This document shows, one piece after another, positions 46,406-55,425 of a DNA stretch of 64,000 bases. How positions within the stretch are numbered: position 1 is the stretch's first letter; each line of letters begins with the position of its first letter. A model generated the notes under the pieces. That model did no database searches, had not been told where the DNA came from, and worked only from the letters and a program-made list of their open reading frames with translations. Source of the DNA: Caulobacter sp. X (GTDB lineage: Bacteria > Pseudomonadota > Alphaproteobacteria > Caulobacterales > Caulobacteraceae); assembly GCF_002742635.1 (NCBI RefSeq), contig NZ_PEGF01000001.1:558001-622000 (forward strand), given 5' to 3'. The translations under genes were made by a program, and so were the position numbers.

Positions 46406-46990
46406 ATGAAAGTCATTCTGCTCGAACGCGTTGAAGGCACCGGCGTCCTCGGCGACGAAGTCACCGTCAAGGACGGCTTCGCCCGTAACTACCTGCTGCC
46501 CCGCGGCAAGGCCCTGCGCGCCACCAAGGCGAACCTGGCCCACTTCGAAGCTCAGCGCGCTGAGATCGAAGCCCGCAACGTCAAGAACCGCGAAGCGGCC
46601 GCCAAGAACGGCGAAGCGCTGGACGGCACGCAATACGTCCTGATCCGTCAAGCCGGCGAAAGCGGCCAGTTGTACGGTTCGGTCGCCGGTCGCGACGTGG
46701 CTGACGCCATCCGCGCCGAAGGCGGCAAGGTCGACCGCTCGATGGTCGTCCTGGACAAGCCGATCAAGACGCTGGGCGTCCACGAAGTGAAGGTGAAGCT
46801 GCACGCCGAAGTGACCATCACGGTCACCCTGAACATCGCGCGCAGCGCCGACGAAGCCGAGCGCCAAGCGCGCGGCGAGAACGTCATCGCCTCGCAGTTC
46901 GAAGAAGAACGCGCCGCCGAAGCCGAAGCCGCCCAGGACCTCCTGGAAGGCGGCGCCGGCTCGCACGAAGGCGACTACGCCGAAGCCTAA
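46406..46990 (+). CDS. rplI: 50S ribosomal protein L9
   Basis: A 194-residue L9, longer than the about 149 residues of E. coli because of an acidic alanine-rich C-terminal tail ([20 protein letters not shown]). The conserved start [19 protein letters not shown] and [15 protein letters not shown] are present. It ends the operon and is followed by a strong terminator. Confidence 0.96.
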   Translation: MKVILLERVEGTGVLGDEVTVKDGFARNYLLPRGKALRATKANLAHFEAQRAEIEARNVKNREAAAKNGEALDGTQYVLIRQAGESGQLYGSVAGRDVADAIRAEGGKVDRSMVVLDKPIKTLGVHEVKVKLHAEVTITVTLNIARSADEAERQARGENVIASQFEEERAAEAEAAQDLLEGGAGSHEGDYAEA

Positions 46991-47020
46991 GATCCCTCTG
47001 GGTTCTGAACGTTTCAAGAG

Positions 47021-47051
47021 AACGGCGCGGAGCAATCCGCGCCGTTTTTTT
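47021..47051 (+). terminator. Intrinsic terminator after rplI
   Basis: AACGGCGCGGA (47021-47031) and TCCGCGCCGTT (47036-47046) form an 11-bp stem with a GCAA loop, followed by seven T residues. Confidence 0.92.
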
Positions 47052-47113
47052 CTGCGTCGCAGCATAGAAATGCTCAGCTTGTGTGCATGAGGTCGCAATC
47101 CCATGTTCGCCGT

Positions 47114-47166
47114 GGGGGCAATCAAGACCCCCGCCTCGGGGCGTAAGGACACATGTCCGCGCCCCG
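47114..47166 (+). promoter_or_regulatory. Stacked hairpins in the TonB-receptor leader
   Basis: GGGGG/CCCCC (47114-47118 with 47128-47132) is followed by a longer stem CGGGGCG/CGCCCCG (47137-47143 with 47160-47166), which encloses GGAC-ACAT-GTCC. The second hairpin ends about 6 nt before the GAGAGGGG ribosome site. No known riboswitch consensus (for example a B12 box) is recognised. Confidence 0.45.
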
Positions 47167-47186
47167 GCCACGAGAGGGGAATTCTC

Positions 47187-49592
47187 ATGCGTTACAGAGC
47201 TTTGCTGCTGGCCGCCGCCTCGCTGACGGCCTTTTCCGCCACCGCCCACGCTCAGACGACGACGCCGCCGGCCGATGAGTCGACGGTCGAGCAGATCGTT
47301 GTTACCGGCTCCCGCGTCGCGCGATCGCGCCTCGACACCATCTCGCCGGTCGATGTCGTCGACAGCAAGGCGCTGACCCGCCAGGGCACGCCGGAACTGG
47401 CCCAGGCCCTGGCCAACCTCGCGCCGTCGATCGACTTTCCGCGCCCGGCCGTGACCGACGGCACCGACTCGGTGCGTCCGGCCACCCTGCGCGGCCTCGC
47501 GCCCGACCAGACCCTGGTCCTGCTGAACGGCCGCCGCGCCCACACCTCGGCCCTGGTCAACATCAACGGCTCGATCGGCCGGGGCTCGGCCCCGTTCGAC
47601 CTGAACACGATCCCGACGGCGGCGCTGTCGAGCGTCGAAATCCTGCGCGAAGGCGCGGCGGCCCAGTACGGGTCGGACGCCATCGCCGGCGTCATCAACC
47701 TGCGCCTGCGCGAGGCCAGCAGCGGCGGCGGCGCTGCCGCCAGCTACGGCGTCTACAACACCAAGGTGAAGACGACCCGCGACCCGGATGGACGCAAGGC
47801 CCACGACGGCCCCGTCTACAGCGCCTCGGTCTGGCAGGGCTTCTCGCTGCCCAATGACGGCTTCCTGACCCTGACCGGCGAGTATTCGTACCGCAACCCG
47901 ACCAACCGCGCCGACCTCGATCCACGCGTTACGCCCAACAAGGTCACCGGGATCTTCGGCGATCCCCAGGTCGAGACCAAGACGATCTACGCCAACTTCG
48001 GCCTGCCGCTGAACGACGCCTGGAAGCTCTATGGCCTGGCCGGCTACCAGAACCGCAAGGGGCAAAGCGCCGCCTTCCCGCGCCTCGCGGACAACAGCAA
48101 CAACTACGTCTCGGTCTATCCGAACGGCTACGTCCCGAAAATCACGACCGACATCGACGACTACAACCTGGCCTTCGGCGCCAAGGGCGAGGTGGCCGGC
48201 TTCACGGTCGACGCCGGCGTCAACTACGGGAACAACAAGGTCGCCTACGGCACCATCAACTCGCTGAACGCCTCGCTCGGCCCGAGTTCGCCGACGCGGT
48301 TCAAGGACGGGTCGATGCAATACGGCCAGTGGGTGGCGAACCTCGACTTCACCCGCCCGCTGGAGCTGTTTAACTTCGCCAAGCCCAGCACCCTGGCTTT
48401 CGGCGTCGAATATCGCGACGAGAACTACAAGATCAGGGCCGGCGAAACCGCGTCGTGGGCCAATGGCGGCAATGGCAAGGGCGCCGGCGCGCAAGGCTTC
48501 CCAGGCTTCCGCCCCAGCAACGAAGTCGACGTCAACCGCAACGCCACCAGCCTCTATGCCGACCTCGATAACCAGATCACCGACAAGTTCGATGTTGATC
48601 TGGCCGTGCGCTACGAGGACTATTCCGACTTCGGCTCCACGACGACCGGCAAGATCGCCGCGCGCTACGACCTGACGGACAGCTTCGCCATCCGCGGGGC
48701 CTATTCGTCTGGTTTCCGCGCCCCGGCCCTGCAGCAGCAGTACTTCACCACCACCTCTATCAACATCATCGGCGGCGCGGCGGTGGACGTCGGCACCTTC
48801 CCGGCCACCAGCGACACCGCCAAGGTCCTGGGCTCGAAGCCGCTGGAGCCGGAGAAGTCCAAGAACTACTCGGTCGGCGCGGTCTTCCACAAAGGCCCGT
48901 TCGAGCTGACTGTGGACGCCTATCAGATCGATATCGACAACCGCATCGTGCTTTCGGAGAACATCCAGGGCTCGGCCACCGGCACGGCGACGCAACAGGC
49001 GATCTACCGCCTCCTGCAGCCGTTCGGCGTGACCACGGCGCGCTTCTTCATCAACGGCGTCGACACGCGCACCAAGGGCGTGGACGTCGTCGGTCGCTAT
49101 CGCCTGGAAACCGAAGAGGCGGGCCGTTTCGACTTCACCCTGGCGGCCAACTTCAACGACACCAAGGTCAAGCGCGTGCCGACCACCAGCACGCTCTCGT
49201 CCCTGCCCGTCCCGCCGGTGCTGTTCTCGCGGGTCAATGTCGCGATCTTCGAGGAAGGCACGCCCGACAAGAAGTTCGTGGCGACCAGCGACTGGTCCAA
49301 GGGTCCGTTCAGCGCGACCCTGAAGGGCGCCTATTACGGCTCGGTGCTGGTCCCCAACTCGAACCAGGCGCTGGACTATCGCACGGGCGCCAAGTCGGTC
49401 TGGGACCTCGAGGGCCGCTACGCCTTCGCCCAGAACGTCACTTGGGCCGTGGGCGTGAACAACCTGTTCGACACCTATCCGAACAAGGCCCCGGCGGCGG
49501 TCAACACCACCGGCGTGACCGCTTTCTCCGGCTTCTCGCCCTTCGGCTTCAACGGCCGGTTCCTCTACACGCGCCTGGCCTACAACTGGTGA
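47187..49592 (+). CDS. TonB-dependent receptor
   Basis: An 801-residue outer-membrane receptor that takes up a ligand using TonB energy. A signal peptide (RYRALLLAAASLTAFSATAH) precedes the TonB-box region (EQIVVTGSRVARSRL), a plug domain (LRGLAPDQTLVLLNGRR, EILREGAAAQYGSDAIAGVI) and a beta-barrel ending in LYTRLAYNW with the terminal aromatic. The ligand is unknown. The ATG used has GAGAGGGG upstream; an earlier in-frame ATG would add a non-signal N-terminus. Confidence 0.93.
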   Translation: MRYRALLLAAASLTAFSATAHAQTTTPPADESTVEQIVVTGSRVARSRLDTISPVDVVDSKALTRQGTPELAQALANLAPSIDFPRPAVTDGTDSVRPATLRGLAPDQTLVLLNGRRAHTSALVNINGSIGRGSAPFDLNTIPTAALSSVEILREGAAAQYGSDAIAGVINLRLREASSGGGAAASYGVYNTKVKTTRDPDGRKAHDGPVYSASVWQGFSLPNDGFLTLTGEYSYRNPTNRADLDPRVTPNKVTGIFGDPQVETKTIYANFGLPLNDAWKLYGLAGYQNRKGQSAAFPRLADNSNNYVSVYPNGYVPKITTDIDDYNLAFGAKGEVAGFTVDAGVNYGNNKVAYGTINSLNASLGPSSPTRFKDGSMQYGQWVANLDFTRPLELFNFAKPSTLAFGVEYRDENYKIRAGETASWANGGNGKGAGAQGFPGFRPSNEVDVNRNATSLYADLDNQITDKFDVDLAVRYEDYSDFGSTTTGKIAARYDLTDSFAIRGAYSSGFRAPALQQQYFTTTSINIIGGAAVDVGTFPATSDTAKVLGSKPLEPEKSKNYSVGAVFHKGPFELTVDAYQIDIDNRIVLSENIQGSATGTATQQAIYRLLQPFGVTTARFFINGVDTRTKGVDVVGRYRLETEEAGRFDFTLAANFNDTKVKRVPTTSTLSSLPVPPVLFSRVNVAIFEEGTPDKKFVATSDWSKGPFSATLKGAYYGSVLVPNSNQALDYRTGAKSVWDLEGRYAFAQNVTWAVGVNNLFDTYPNKAPAAVNTTGVTAFSGFSPFGFNGRFLYTRLAYNW

Positions 49593-49622
49593 TCCAGGGC
49601 TAGACCGCCACGCAGACGGTTG

Positions 49623-49653
49623 GGGCGCGGAGAGCGATCTTCGCGCCCTTTCT
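49623..49653 (+). terminator. Intrinsic terminator after the TonB-dependent receptor
   Basis: GGGCGCGGAGA (49623-49633) pairs with TCTTCGCGCCC (49638-49648, one G-T pair) across GCGA, followed by TTTCTTTC. Confidence 0.85.
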
Positions 49654-49801
49654 TTCGGCCCCTTACGTCAGGAGCGGTCGCCCGTCCAAGCCCGTGCGCT
49701 TGCACTTTCAGCGCCTCAGAACATACACAGAATATCCCCGTTCATCTGAGTCGCCGGGCCAACTCGCCCGCGCGTCGAAAGCCGCGTCGCGTTAACTTCC
49801 G

Positions 49802-51322
49802 ATGATGTCCCTCGTACCCGCGCTCGACCTGCGTCCGCCGATCGATGAGCCCACGATCAACGTGGCGCCGCACAACATGGAAGCCGAGCAGGCGCTGCTC
49901 GGCATCCTGCTTTACGACAACGCCGCCTACGAGCGGCTGAGCGACAACCTGCAGGCGCGCTGCTTCTACGAGCCGTTCCACCAGCGCCTGTTCCAGGCCA
50001 TCGAGACCCACGTCCGCAAGGGCCAGCTGGCCGAACCGATCCTGCTGGCCGACGAGTTCAAGAACGACCCGGCCTTCCAGGAGCTGGGCGGCCTGCGCTA
50101 CCTGGCCGACCTCGTCGACCGCGCCCCGCCCGCCGCCAACGCCGGCGACTACGCCCGGGTGATCTTCGACCTCTCGCTGCGCCGCGAACTGATCCGCATC
50201 GGCGGAGACATCGCCACGGCCGCCCAAGGCGGCGGCGTCGACGAGAAGCGCTCGGCGCGCGACCAGATCGAGGCGGCCGAACAGCAGCTCTACAGCCTGG
50301 CCGAAAGCGGCGCGGCCTCCTCGGGCTTCGTCTCGTTCGGCGACGCCCTGCGCGGCGCGGTCGAGATGACGGCCGAAGCCTACAGCCGCGACGGCGGCAT
50401 GTCGGGCATCGCCACCGACCTGATCGATCTCGACCAGAAGATCGGCGGCCTGCACCCCTCCGACTTGATTGTGCTGGCGGGCCGTCCCTCGATGGGCAAG
50501 ACGGCGCTGGCGACCAACATCGCCTTCAACATCGCCAAGAAGTACGCCTACGAGATCCAGCCCGACGGCACCAAGAAGACCGTCCAGGGCGGCGTGGTGG
50601 CCTTCTACTCGCTGGAAATGAGCGCCGAACAGCTGGCCCTGCGTATGCTGGCCGACGCTTCGGGCGTGTCGGGCGACCGCCTCCGCAAGGGCGAGATCGA
50701 CGCCAGCGAATTCGGCCGGGTGCGCGACGCGGCCATGGAGCTGCAGGAAGCGCCGCTCTACATCGACGCCACCGGCGGCATCTCGATCGCCAAGCTGACC
50801 GCCCGCGCCCGTCGCCTGAAGCGCCAGGTGGGCCTCGACCTGATCGTGGTCGACTACCTGCAGCTGGTCACCGGCTCGGACCTCGGGGCTAACGCCAACC
50901 GGGTGCAGGAAGTCTCGCAGATCACCATGGGCCTCAAGGCCCTGGCGAAAGAGCTGGCCTGCCCGGTCATCGCCCTCTCCCAGCTGTCGCGTCAGGTGGA
51001 AGCCCGCGACGACAAGCGGCCCCAGCTCTCCGACCTTCGGGAATCGGGCTCGATCGAGCAGGACGCCGACATGGTCTGGTTCGTGTACCGCGAGGCCTAT
51101 TATGTGGGCCGCGCCGAACCGCGCGAAGGCACGCCCGAGCACCTGACCTGGCAGGAAGAGATGGATCGCCTGCACGGCCTGGCCGAGGTGATCATCGCCA
51201 AGCAGCGTCACGGCCCGATCGGCACCGTGCGCCTGTCGTTCAACAGCGACACCACGCGCTTCGGCAACCTGGCCAAGGACCACTACTTCGCCCAGGCGCG
51301 GAATATTCCGTCGGACGAATAG
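49802..51322 (+). CDS. dnaB: Replicative DNA helicase
   Basis: A 506-residue hexameric helicase that unwinds DNA ahead of the replisome. The N-terminal domain begins at PHNMEAEQALLGILLYDNAA, the RecA-like domain has GRPSMGKTALATNIAF (Walker A), LDLIVVDYLQLV (Walker B) and SQLSRQVEARDDKRPQLSDL. The start is one of two adjacent ATGs. Upstream is a 209-nt gap with the receptor's terminator; downstream is a hairpin repeat. Confidence 0.96.
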   Translation: MMSLVPALDLRPPIDEPTINVAPHNMEAEQALLGILLYDNAAYERLSDNLQARCFYEPFHQRLFQAIETHVRKGQLAEPILLADEFKNDPAFQELGGLRYLADLVDRAPPAANAGDYARVIFDLSLRRELIRIGGDIATAAQGGGVDEKRSARDQIEAAEQQLYSLAESGAASSGFVSFGDALRGAVEMTAEAYSRDGGMSGIATDLIDLDQKIGGLHPSDLIVLAGRPSMGKTALATNIAFNIAKKYAYEIQPDGTKKTVQGGVVAFYSLEMSAEQLALRMLADASGVSGDRLRKGEIDASEFGRVRDAAMELQEAPLYIDATGGISIAKLTARARRLKRQVGLDLIVVDYLQLVTGSDLGANANRVQEVSQITMGLKALAKELACPVIALSQLSRQVEARDDKRPQLSDLRESGSIEQDADMVWFVYREAYYVGRAEPREGTPEHLTWQEEMDRLHGLAEVIIAKQRHGPIGTVRLSFNSDTTRFGNLAKDHYFAQARNIPSDE

Positions 51323-51352
51323 ACGGCGGCTTTGGGTGGGGAGTGGCCATAA

Positions 51353-51383
51353 GGAATCCCTCTCTCCATGAGAGAGGGATTCC
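51353..51383 (+). repeat. Hairpin repeat after dnaB
   Basis: GGAATCCCTCTCT and AGAGAGGGATTCC form a perfect 13-bp stem with loop CCATG, 30 nt after the dnaB stop. It shares its core with the hairpin after hdaA (5364-5384). It lacks a T-tract, so it is a repeat or a factor-dependent 3' end. Confidence 0.6.
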
Positions 51384-51533
51384 GGTTGGCGTCCGCTCAG
51401 GGCGGGAGCCCTCTTAACCAGCGACAGCTTCCCGCCAGCGAAAACCGGCCGCAGAAACATCAGCCCGAAAGGTTTGACGAGCCCGACCGCCTCGGGCCAC
51501 GGTTGAGGTCTCTCCGAGCCTTAGACGAGTCGC

Positions 51534-52220
51534 ATGGACTTCAGCCCCCTGCCCACCTCGAGCCTCGTCGGCGCCTTCCTGCTGGCGTTCCCGGCGCTGT
51601 TCTCGATCGTCAATCCGGTCGGGGCGTCGCTGATCTTCCACCAGGCGATGTCGGGCCGCGCGCGCGCGGAGCGGCTGAAGCTGGCGCGGCAGATCGGCTT
51701 TTACGCCTTCCTGGTGCTGCTGGGCTCGCTGCTGCTGGGCGGCTACATCCTGAACTTCTTCGGCGTCAGCCTGGGCGCCCTGCGGGTGGCTGGCGGCCTC
51801 GTCGTGGCGATCCGCGCCTGGGGGCTCCTGATGGATCCCCAGGAGAACGAGGAGCGCAAGACCAGCCAGACCGAGCCGGCCCAGAGCCACGAAGACGTGG
51901 CCTTCTTCCCGCTGACCATGCCGTTCACGACGGGGCCGGGTTCGATCTCGGTCGCGATCGCCCTCTCCTCCCAGCGTCCGACCGAGGGCGACGCGGTCGC
52001 GCCGTTCTTCATCGGCGCGGGACTCGCCGCCGCCCTGGTCGCGATCATGGTCTGGCTGCTCTACAGCGCCTCCGAGCGGGTGATGCGGATGCTGGGTCCG
52101 GCCGGCGCCCGCGTCCTCTCGCGACTGGTCGCCTTCCTGCTGCTGTGCATCGGCGTGCAGATCATCGCGTCCGGCGCCGAGAGCCTGGTGGCCAAGTTCA
52201 TGGCCGCCCATCACGGCTAA
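51534..52220 (+). CDS. MarC family integral membrane protein
   Basis: A 228-residue protein with six membrane helices and the UPF0056/MarC pattern: LFSIVNPVGASLIFHQAM, then a charged loop (DPQENEERKTSQTEP) and FFPLTMPFTTGPGSISVAIA. The family was once linked to antibiotic resistance, but the role remains unproven. It stands alone between dnaB and alr. Confidence 0.88.
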   Translation: MDFSPLPTSSLVGAFLLAFPALFSIVNPVGASLIFHQAMSGRARAERLKLARQIGFYAFLVLLGSLLLGGYILNFFGVSLGALRVAGGLVVAIRAWGLLMDPQENEERKTSQTEPAQSHEDVAFFPLTMPFTTGPGSISVAIALSSQRPTEGDAVAPFFIGAGLAAALVAIMVWLLYSASERVMRMLGPAGARVLSRLVAFLLLCIGVQIIASGAESLVAKFMAAHHG

Positions 52221-52259
52221 ACCGTTGAACCGCTGGCCTGTGTCGGCTACGCCCACCCC

Positions 52260-53342
52260 GTGACCGACCAACACGACGCCCGCCTGACCATCGACCTCGA
52301 CGCCCTGGCCGCGAACTACGCCGCTCTGAAGGCGCGCGCGGGCGACGCGGAGGTCGCGCCGGCGGTAAAAGCCGGCGCCTACGGACTCGGCGCGGCGACC
52401 GTGGCCGACCGACTGTGGGTCGAGGGCGCGCGATCCTTCTACGTGGCCCGGCTGGCCGAGGGCGTGGCGTTGCGCGCCGCCCTGGGCGACCGTGAGGCTT
52501 CGATCTATGTGCTGGACGGCGCGACGCCCGGCGCGGGCGACGCTCTGGAAGGCGCCCGCCTGACCCCCGTGCTCAACAGCCTGCCGCAGATCGAGGCCTG
52601 GAACGCCCAGGCGCGCTCGGGCCGCCTGAAGGCCGCCCTGCACCTCGACACCGGCATGAACCGCCTGGGCCTGCGCCCGGAGGAGCTGAAGGTGCTGCTG
52701 GGCGCCACCGATCGCCTCAAGCGCCTGGACCTGGAGCTGGTCATCAGCCACCTGGCCTGCGCCGACGTTCCGGATCACCCGATGAACGTCCGCCAGCTGG
52801 AGCGCTTCACCGACGCCGTCACCCTGCTGCCCAACGCCCGCAAGAGCTTCGCCAATTCGGCCGGGCTTTTCCTGGGCGAGGCCTATCGCTTCGACCAGGC
52901 CCGGCCGGGGATCAGCCTCTACGGCGGCGGACCGGAAGGCCGGCCGCATCCAGAGATCCGCGCCGTCGCCACCGTCGAGGCCCCCATCCTGCAGGTTCGG
53001 GTCGTGCCGCGCGGCGAGACGGTCGGCTACGGCGCGACCTGGACCGCGCCCGACACCACCCGCATCGCCATCGTCGGCGCGGGCTATGCCGACGGCGTGC
53101 CGCGCTCGAGCCATCCCAAGGGCCAGGTCTGGTTCGACGGCGCCCGCCGGCCGATGCTGGGCCGCGTCTCGATGGACCTGATGGCGATCGACATCACCGA
53201 CTGCGACGCGGCGCGCCCGGGGGCCATGGTCGAGTTGCTGGGCCCGAACATGCCAATCGACGACGCCGCGACGGCGGCCGGCACCACGGCCTACGAGCTG
53301 CTGACCAACATCGCTCCGCGCGCCCGGCGCATTTACCGCTGA
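52260..53342 (+). CDS. alr: Alanine racemase
   Basis: A 360-residue PLP enzyme that makes D-alanine for peptidoglycan. The cofactor lysine is in [14 protein letters not shown] and the second catalytic residue, tyrosine, in [29 protein letters not shown] and [12 protein letters not shown] are also typical. The GTG start gives [19 protein letters not shown], matching family N-termini. It is upstream of radA on the same strand. Confidence 0.94.
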   Translation: MTDQHDARLTIDLDALAANYAALKARAGDAEVAPAVKAGAYGLGAATVADRLWVEGARSFYVARLAEGVALRAALGDREASIYVLDGATPGAGDALEGARLTPVLNSLPQIEAWNAQARSGRLKAALHLDTGMNRLGLRPEELKVLLGATDRLKRLDLELVISHLACADVPDHPMNVRQLERFTDAVTLLPNARKSFANSAGLFLGEAYRFDQARPGISLYGGGPEGRPHPEIRAVATVEAPILQVRVVPRGETVGYGATWTAPDTTRIAIVGAGYADGVPRSSHPKGQVWFDGARRPMLGRVSMDLMAIDITDCDAARPGAMVELLGPNMPIDDAATAAGTTAYELLTNIAPRARRIYR

Positions 53343-53413
53343 GCCTGCGTCCGGCTTTGGCGCAGCCGCTCTCCAGCCTGTAGTCTCCACGCATCCGAGA
53401 ATCAGGAGACCTC

Positions 53414-54796
53414 ATGGCCCGCGACGGCGCCGTCTACGCCTGCCAGTCCTGTGGCGCGGTCCAGACCAAGTGGTCCGGACAATGTCCCGCCTGCCAAAGC
53501 TGGAACACCCTGGTCGAGGAGGTCGGCGCCAAGCCACCCGGCGCCCTGTCGACGACCAAGGCCACCCGCGTGCGCGGCCTGCAGTTCACGGGCCTGGAAA
53601 GCGAGACCGCCCCTCCGCCGCGCATCCTGACCGGCGTCGACGAGTTCGACCGCGTCTGCGGCGGGGGCGTGGTCCCGGGCTCGGCCATCCTGATCGGCGG
53701 CGATCCCGGCGTCGGCAAGTCCACCCTGCTGCTGCAGGTCTGCGCCAGCGCCGCCGCCCGCGGGGTCTCGTGCGCTTACATCTCCGGCGAAGAGGCCGTG
53801 GAGCAGATCCGCGGCCGCGCCGACCGCATGGGCCTCGCCAAGGCCAATGTCAGCCTGGCCGCCGAGACCGCCCTGCGCGACATCCTGGACGGCCTCAAGC
53901 GCGACAGCTTCGATCTCGTCGTCATCGACTCGATCCAGACGATGTGGAGCGACGCCCACGAGGCCGGCCCCGGCACCGTGACCCAGGTGCGCGCCTGCGC
54001 CACCGAGCTGGTGCGCCTGGCAAAAAAGAAGGGCGTGGCGATCCTCCTGGTCGGCCACGTCACCAAGGACGGCCAGATCGCCGGCCCCCGCGTCGTCGAA
54101 CATCTGGTCGACGCGGTGCTCAGCTTCGAGGGCGAGCGCGGCTATCCGTTCCGCATCCTGCGCGGCGCCAAGAACCGCTTCGGCGCCACCGACGAGATCG
54201 GCGTCTTCGAGATGGGCGACGTTGGCCTGCGCGAGGTGAAGAACCCCTCGGCCCTGTTCCTCAATGAAGGCGGCGAACGCGCGGCGGGCGCGGCGGTGTT
54301 CGCCGGCATCGAGGGCAGCCGGCCCGTCCTGGTGGAATTCCAGGCCCTGGTCGCGCCTTCCGCGTACGGAACGCCGCGCCGGGCGGTGGTCGGATGGGAT
54401 TCCGGGCGTCTCGCCATGGTGCTGGCCGTGCTCGAGGCCCGATGCGGCCTTGGTTTTGGCGACAAGGACGTCTATCTGAACGTCGCCGGCGGCCTGCGCA
54501 TTACCGAACCGGCGGCGGATCTCGCGGCGGCGGCGGCCCTGGCCTCCTCCGCCCTGGACGTCGCCCTGCCCCAGGACTGCGTCGTGTTCGGCGAGGTCAG
54601 TCTGTCGGGCGAAGTCAGGCCTGTCAGCCGGATGGAGACTCGTTTGAAGGAAGCCGCGAAATTGGGATTTGGCCGGGCGCTGGGACCGCTCGCCGGCCTG
54701 CCTGAGGGCGGCGGATCGTTGCCGGTCGCGGGCGTGGCCCGCCTGACCGACGCCGTGCGCCGGATCGGCGACGAGATCTGGACGAGCCTGACGTGA
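53414..54796 (+). CDS. radA: DNA repair protein RadA
   Basis: A 460-residue RecA-like helicase that processes recombination intermediates. It has the zinc finger CQSCGAVQTKWSGQCPAC, Walker A GGDPGVGKSTLL, the RadA-specific KNRFGATDEIG and a C-terminal Lon-protease-like domain (about 290-460) without protease function. Its stop overlaps the next GTG (GTGA). Confidence 0.95.
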   Translation: MARDGAVYACQSCGAVQTKWSGQCPACQSWNTLVEEVGAKPPGALSTTKATRVRGLQFTGLESETAPPPRILTGVDEFDRVCGGGVVPGSAILIGGDPGVGKSTLLLQVCASAAARGVSCAYISGEEAVEQIRGRADRMGLAKANVSLAAETALRDILDGLKRDSFDLVVIDSIQTMWSDAHEAGPGTVTQVRACATELVRLAKKKGVAILLVGHVTKDGQIAGPRVVEHLVDAVLSFEGERGYPFRILRGAKNRFGATDEIGVFEMGDVGLREVKNPSALFLNEGGERAAGAAVFAGIEGSRPVLVEFQALVAPSAYGTPRRAVVGWDSGRLAMVLAVLEARCGLGFGDKDVYLNVAGGLRITEPAADLAAAAALASSALDVALPQDCVVFGEVSLSGEVRPVSRMETRLKEAAKLGFGRALGPLAGLPEGGGSLPVAGVARLTDAVRRIGDEIWTSLT

Positions 54797-55425
54797 CGCC
54801 TTTCGACATCATCGCCGGCCTGCTGCTGCTGATCTCGGGCGTCACCGGCTGGCTGCGCGGCGCCTCGCGCGAGCTGACCTCGGCCCTGTCGTTCCTGTTC
54901 GCCGCCGCCATCGCGCTGTTTGGCCTGCGGATCACCGGACCGCTGTTCCGCAAGCTCATGGACCCCGATTGGGCCGCCACCGGCGCGGCCGTCCTGGTGG
55001 TCTTCGTCGTGTTTTTCCTGATCTTCCGCCTGATCGGCGCCCAGGTCACCGCCAAGCTGCAGGAGAGCTCGGCCGGCGGGACCGCGGACAACGCCATCGG
55101 CGCGACGTTTGGCCTGGTTCGCGCCTGCGTGATGCTGGGCGTCTTCAACCTCTTGCTGCACCTGGCGACGCCGCCGGATCGGATGCCGCACTGGGTCGAG
55201 GACTCGATGTTCTACCCGCTGTCCGAAGTCAGCGGCAAAGCGCTCAAGGTCTTCGCCCCCAAGGGCAAGGCCCTGGCCGGCAAGCTGGCCCCCGCGATCA
55301 AGGACGCCGTCCACGAGGGCGCCGAGGACGGCGGCGACAATACGTCCGGCGAGGAATCGTCGGGAAAAGGCTATGATAGGAACCAGCGTCGGGATCTCGA
55401 CGATCTGGTGGAGAAATCGCGATGA
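54793..55425 (+). CDS. CvpA family membrane protein
   Basis: A 210-residue protein with four N-terminal membrane helices and a hydrophilic acidic tail. It matches the CvpA (colicin V production) family: TPFDIIAGLLLLISGVTGWL, RGASRELTSALSFLFAAAIA and GATFGLVRACVMLGVFNLL. It lies upstream of purF as in E. coli cvpA-purF. GTG start and ATGA exit overlap tie it to both neighbours. Confidence 0.92.
   Translation: MTPFDIIAGLLLLISGVTGWLRGASRELTSALSFLFAAAIALFGLRITGPLFRKLMDPDWAATGAAVLVVFVVFFLIFRLIGAQVTAKLQESSAGGTADNAIGATFGLVRACVMLGVFNLLLHLATPPDRMPHWVEDSMFYPLSEVSGKALKVFAPKGKALAGKLAPAIKDAVHEGAEDGGDNTSGEESSGKGYDRNQRRDLDDLVEKSR

Noticed and set aside
46884..48995. Open frame of about 700 codons on the minus strand
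   Set aside because: It is antisense to the well-supported TonB-dependent receptor and rplI; composition is that of a shadow frame.
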